DNA from: Anaerolineae bacterium
GTDB taxonomy: Bacteria > Chloroflexota > Anaerolineae > Aggregatilineales > Phototrophicaceae
Assembly (NCBI GenBank): GCA_016789005.1
Contig: JAEURA010000089.1
Span: 1-33,193 of the forward strand
Length of the DNA: 33,193 bases
Direction of reading: 5' to 3'
The position numbers and the translations under genes were made by a program. The notes beneath the pieces are model-generated. The model saw only the letters and a list, made by a program, of their open reading frames with translations, had not been told where the DNA came from and searched no databases. Shown one piece after another: positions 32,601 through 33,193 of this stretch. Positions within the stretch are counted from its first letter, which is position 1. Each line of letters starts with the position of its first letter.

Positions 32601-33193
32601 GTCTATGTCACCGACACGCTGGAAGCGGATATCGACGCTGCGACCCTGACGCTGCCGCCTGAGGAAGGCGGCTTCTACGATCCGGTGACGCGCACCATCA
32701 CCTGGTATATCGGCCAGGTCGATGCGCATCACGGCGGGCAGATGCACTACTCCATCGGCGTCCGGGGCGATGCGGTCTGCGGGGCCGAGGTGACGAACTC
32801 TGCGACGGTCTACTTCCCTAGTGTGCCGGAAGTCACGCCGACCAACAGTGTGGTCGTCAGTGTGATCGTTCCCGGCTGCGACGCGGACAGCGATGGCATC
32901 CCCGATGAACAGGATACCTGTCCGGCATCGCTTAACCCCATCGATTCCGACGGCGATGGTCAGGATGGTGAGGATAGTGTCGACGGGATTGACAGCGACG
33001 GCGATGGTCTGGTGGACGAAGACTACCAGATCGGTCAGGAGGATATCGATGGGGATGGACGCGGCGATCCCTGCGACACAGACGACGACAACGACACGAT
33101 GATCGACGCCTTCGAGGTCGCCTACGTCTGTCTCAATCCCTTCGCCAATGATGCCAGCGCCGATCCTGACGGCGATGGCAGCTCCAATCAGAA
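29622..33193 (+). CDS. Large secreted multidomain protein with PPC-like repeats, DUF11-like domains, a YiiX/NlpC-P60-like hydrolase domain and type 3 Ca-binding repeats (3' end outside window)
   Basis: One frame stays open for 1190 codons to the window end. The GTG start has a good SD and promoter. A hydrophobic signal core (about 36-60) ends near V-S-A-A-E. Four similar units follow, beginning near Cys107, Cys210, Cys310 and Cys404, each with E-I/L-x-R-P-D-G-x-x-L-C and paired cysteines, resembling PPC beta-domains. D-T-D-G-D-G and D-N-D-G-D-G motifs lie near 558 and 643. A DUF11-like domain (662-763) is followed by a papain-like hydrolase domain (about 780-940): L-Q-P-G-D-I-V-F, S-H808-V-G-I-V and Y-C893-T-E-L-I-W, as in YiiX/permuted NlpC-P60 enzymes. 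A second DUF11-like domain (947-1085) and Asp-rich thrombospondin type 3-like repeats (1087 on) complete the visible part. It is probably a cell-surface protein with peptidase, amidase or lipid hydrolase activity. Confidence 0.85.
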   Translation, partial: MRLHHLLPDYAAPTTRNTLASVLFGKFPQTTSERLVITVFSMLLSGIFLAAIPVFSEQVSAAETTESSGILDIARLAIPVACLSVEPIAFNAPALHRTITTPQEKHCYTFTGMAGNKIRLRMTSLSSGGWNHREVLRPDDSVLCSDDSHVDLQCDLDTDGIYTIVLFLHFDRIGDYELYLLLLNGLTDCTPISYAAPPVSGEIGGLEPDCYSLDGAPGEQILVRTMRSGGYGVTQEILRPDGSTLCGPTGAVELRCELDAAQVFYVLTYDYNGSYNIYTQRLNDPIGCTPIAYGDELITGTILDISTVDCYTFHGDAGDMTRLRAAGGYTKEIIRPDGTSLCSIFYNWDLNCTLDASGTHTVIIDASGQYGINIQRLNNPAGCAMLAYGEQSLPDDVGGADLDCLTFSGAAGDHIRSRMTSGGGVDQELFRPDGSILCGPSRGDLICDLPSTGTYLLLIGGIGGYRIEVDTGFYIGRDIESSGEVQGPVEIRVSPDKSYVEEIYVDIGCISFEPHHTFTYNPEQSFPIAENGFFALNVPLDIASADGHAHSFGIDGKFFDTDGDGTLDQVHGGLNFRSGETHCTAQWDATINTDDVNPDGWSNDAELALGSNPYDGVTSTPENGIVPATTLASQSVCMDFVDNDGDGLMDGADPACPPSTAGVSLQIKATGPNHVSPGTTFPMVVEYANDGLATAPNATVIVGLDPDVEYVSCSSDGAYNSEDHTVSFDIGDLPGLSQDSLSVITRARWALPLGTTIDSAASLASFPPASDLTALSGGNWYDNLQPGDIVFRRGRSLGSRIIPGYLSHVGIVGPDGQIWEAVDPIIKKTPTSDRYWNCPEVEKIIVLHMAYTADQRAELSNLFHWLNSQMNMLYEAWWLTTMKPDLQSSRWYCTELIWAAFFHIYGIDLNPTHARITPDDLVDSLLFSPDFGMSVDVHDCPPPDQEATASLGVGVSNAHDPNAKSADRETAAPGESIHFTVEFENEGEGDAFGVYVTDTLEADIDAATLTLPPEEGGFYDPVTRTITWYIGQVDAHHGGQMHYSIGVRGDAVCGAEVTNSATVYFPSVPEVTPTNSVVVSVIVPGCDADSDGIPDEQDTCPASLNPIDSDGDGQDGEDSVDGIDSDGDGLVDEDYQIGQEDIDGDGRGDPCDTDDDNDTMIDAFEVAYVCLNPFANDASADPDGDGSSNQ

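Noticed and set aside
1..33193. CRISPR array, tRNA or rRNA genes
   Set aside because: No regularly spaced short repeats and no recognisable tRNA or rRNA sequence were seen on either strand.

Overview
The window looks like a chromosomal piece of a GC-rich, non-model bacterium, most likely a member of Chloroflexota (Anaerolineae-like). This is inferred from the fused DppD-DppF ABC ATPase, the many uroporphyrinogen-decarboxylase-like paralogues, short GTAGGGG-type palindromic repeats, and transposase remnants resembling those of that phylum. No rRNA, tRNA or CRISPR array was seen. || Region 1 (1-6202, + strand). The last codons of what looks like a MalG-type sugar permease end in a MITE-like repeat. 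A run of genes follows: three URO-D superfamily proteins with an intact H-x-C...C zinc site, an L-rhamnose mutarotase (RhaM), a corrinoid-binding protein of the MtaC/MtbC/MttC type, and a fourth URO-D-like protein that lacks the zinc cysteines. Zn-type URO-D methyltransferases, a corrinoid carrier and a sugar mutarotase together suggest a corrinoid-dependent methyltransfer route acting on a methoxylated sugar or sugar-derived compound. The substrate is not known. || Region 2 (6189-7554). Short palindromic repeats (called A, B and C here) surround a decayed IS1-like transposase gene. || Region 3 (7748-28197). Two divergent operons read outward from a shared control region at 19368-19672. Leftward: a Tat-exported solute-binding protein, two Dpp/Opp-type permeases, a fused double ATPase, a class I glutamine amidotransferase, an IclR regulator, two metal-dependent hydrolase-like proteins (amidohydrolase, DUF6282), a MmgE/PrpD protein and a GH4 glycosidase. 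Rightward: a PhyH-type dioxygenase, a GH116 glycosidase, a class III aminotransferase, two SDR oxidoreductases, an aldose-epimerase-like protein and a fifth URO-D-like protein. This reads as an uptake-and-breakdown island for a glycoside or glycoconjugate. Each divergent promoter carries its own copy of one inverted-repeat operator between its -35 and -10 boxes, which suggests joint repression, plausibly by the IclR protein. || Region 4 (28206-29347). An IS with 27-bp imperfect terminal repeats has a transposase broken twice, once by insertion of repeat C and once by deletion of the first catalytic Asp region. || Region 5 (29346-33193). After a short degraded stretch and a good sigma70 promoter there is a very large secreted protein, cut by the window end. 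It has a signal sequence, four Cys-rich PPC-like repeats, DUF11-like domains, a YiiX/NlpC-P60-like cysteine hydrolase domain between two of these, and Ca-binding type 3 repeats.
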